Positions 7,209 to 7,323 of a stretch of DNA of 7,323 nucleotides are shown in pieces (within the stretch, counting starts at the first letter, position 1; each line of letters opens with the position of its first letter). The notes below the pieces were generated by a model that was not told the origin of the DNA, ran no database searches, and saw only the letters and a list, made by a program, of their open reading frames with translations. Source of the stretch: Chromatiales bacterium. GTDB lineage: Bacteria; Pseudomonadota; Gammaproteobacteria; UBA6429; Thiohalophilaceae. The stretch is taken from assembly GCA_027057985.1 (NCBI GenBank), contig JALUTJ010000517.1:1-7323 (forward strand), given 5' to 3'. The position numbers and the translations under genes are program-made.

Positions 7209-7323
7209 TGGAGGTAGAAAGCTGTTGTCAATCAAGACCGTGGGCCGCAGGGACAGCGGCCCCCGAGCCTACAGGGATGTATTCACGGCGTGTCTTGATC
7301 GGCAATAGCTTGAATTACCTCCA
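7209..7323. repeat. 115-base palindromic element with terminal inverted repeats (MITE- or REP-like)
   Basis: The ends TGGAGGTA (7209-7216) and TACCTCCA (7316-7323) are exact inverted copies. The arms continue inward with AAGCT/AGCTT, TTG/CAA and the 8-bp ATCAAGAC/GTCTTGAT (7231-7238 and 7292-7299); 25 of the 30 left-arm bases match when two gap bases are allowed. The core holds a perfect hairpin GGGCCGC/GCGGCCC (7242-7248 and 7256-7262) and a palindrome CACGGCGTG (7284-7292). No coding potential fits it. The right end coincides with the window edge, so a target duplication cannot be tested. It resembles short dispersed palindromic elements known in Gammaproteobacteria, but copy number cannot be seen here. 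Confidence 0.6.

Larger units (their letters stand above)
6973..7323. other. Gene-free region upstream of ndk
   Basis: This stretch of 351 bases has no open reading frame that looks like a real gene. From left to right it holds the ndk ribosome binding site, the 12-bp hairpin, two promoter-like sequences facing ndk, a 60-base inverted repeat, three AAGCT copies (7193, 7201 and 7219), and the palindromic element that runs to the window edge. The next gene to the right is not visible. Confidence 0.8.

Noticed and set aside
7226..7231. A perfect TTGACA on the minus strand as a -35 for the TATAAT box
   Set aside because: The spacing is 37 bases, far from the 16-18 needed, and the sequence 17 bases downstream of it (AAGAGC) is not a -10. 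It is part of the inverted arm of the palindromic element.
7063..7308. An 81-codon plus-strand reading frame beginning with GTG
   Set aside because: It has no ribosome binding site, runs through the inverted repeats and ends inside the palindromic element. The composition is not protein-like in any family I know, so it is most likely an accident of the repeat sequence.
1..7323. CRISPR array, prophage, defence or toxin-antitoxin system
   Set aside because: No evenly spaced direct repeats and no phage, nuclease or toxin-like proteins are seen. All seven proteins are conserved housekeeping families without frameshifts or truncation.

Overview
This window is a compact, single-strand block of conserved housekeeping genes from a gammaproteobacterium. 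Seven complete genes, all on the minus strand, fill about 94% of it. In transcription order (right to left) they are ndk, rlmN, pilW, hisS, yfgM, bamB and der. This order, with BamB and YfgM lying between HisRS and Der, is typical of Gammaproteobacteria. The PilW lipoprotein points to a lineage with type IV pili, such as pseudomonads or free-living marine or sulfur-cycle relatives, rather than to enterics. The genus cannot be told from the sequence alone.

Layout: bases 1-96 lie downstream of der and hold a GC-rich hairpin of a kind often dispersed in gammaproteobacterial intergenic DNA. Bases 97-6972 are the gene cluster, whose junctions are a 4-base overlap, an abutment, and gaps of 6, 6, 21 and 37 bases, so the cluster looks like one operon. 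Bases 6973-7323 hold no convincing gene. They contain the ndk leader, two promoter-like sequences, a 12-bp perfect hairpin, a longer inverted repeat, and at the far right a 115-base palindromic element with matching ends.

The genes serve basic cell functions. Ndk balances nucleoside triphosphates. RlmN methylates 23S rRNA and tRNA, HisRS charges tRNA-His, and Der assists 50S subunit maturation. BamB works in outer-membrane protein assembly and YfgM in periplasmic/translocon quality control. PilW helps assemble the type IV pilus secretin.

The main departures from the usual picture are these: rodZ and ispG, which normally sit between pilW and hisS, are missing, with only 21 bases left at that junction; hisS, yfgM and bamB all start with GTG; and the ndk upstream region is rich in inverted repeats, including a possible small mobile or dispersed element and a possible small RNA. 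No clearly novel system is present. The upstream region is the part most worth checking.
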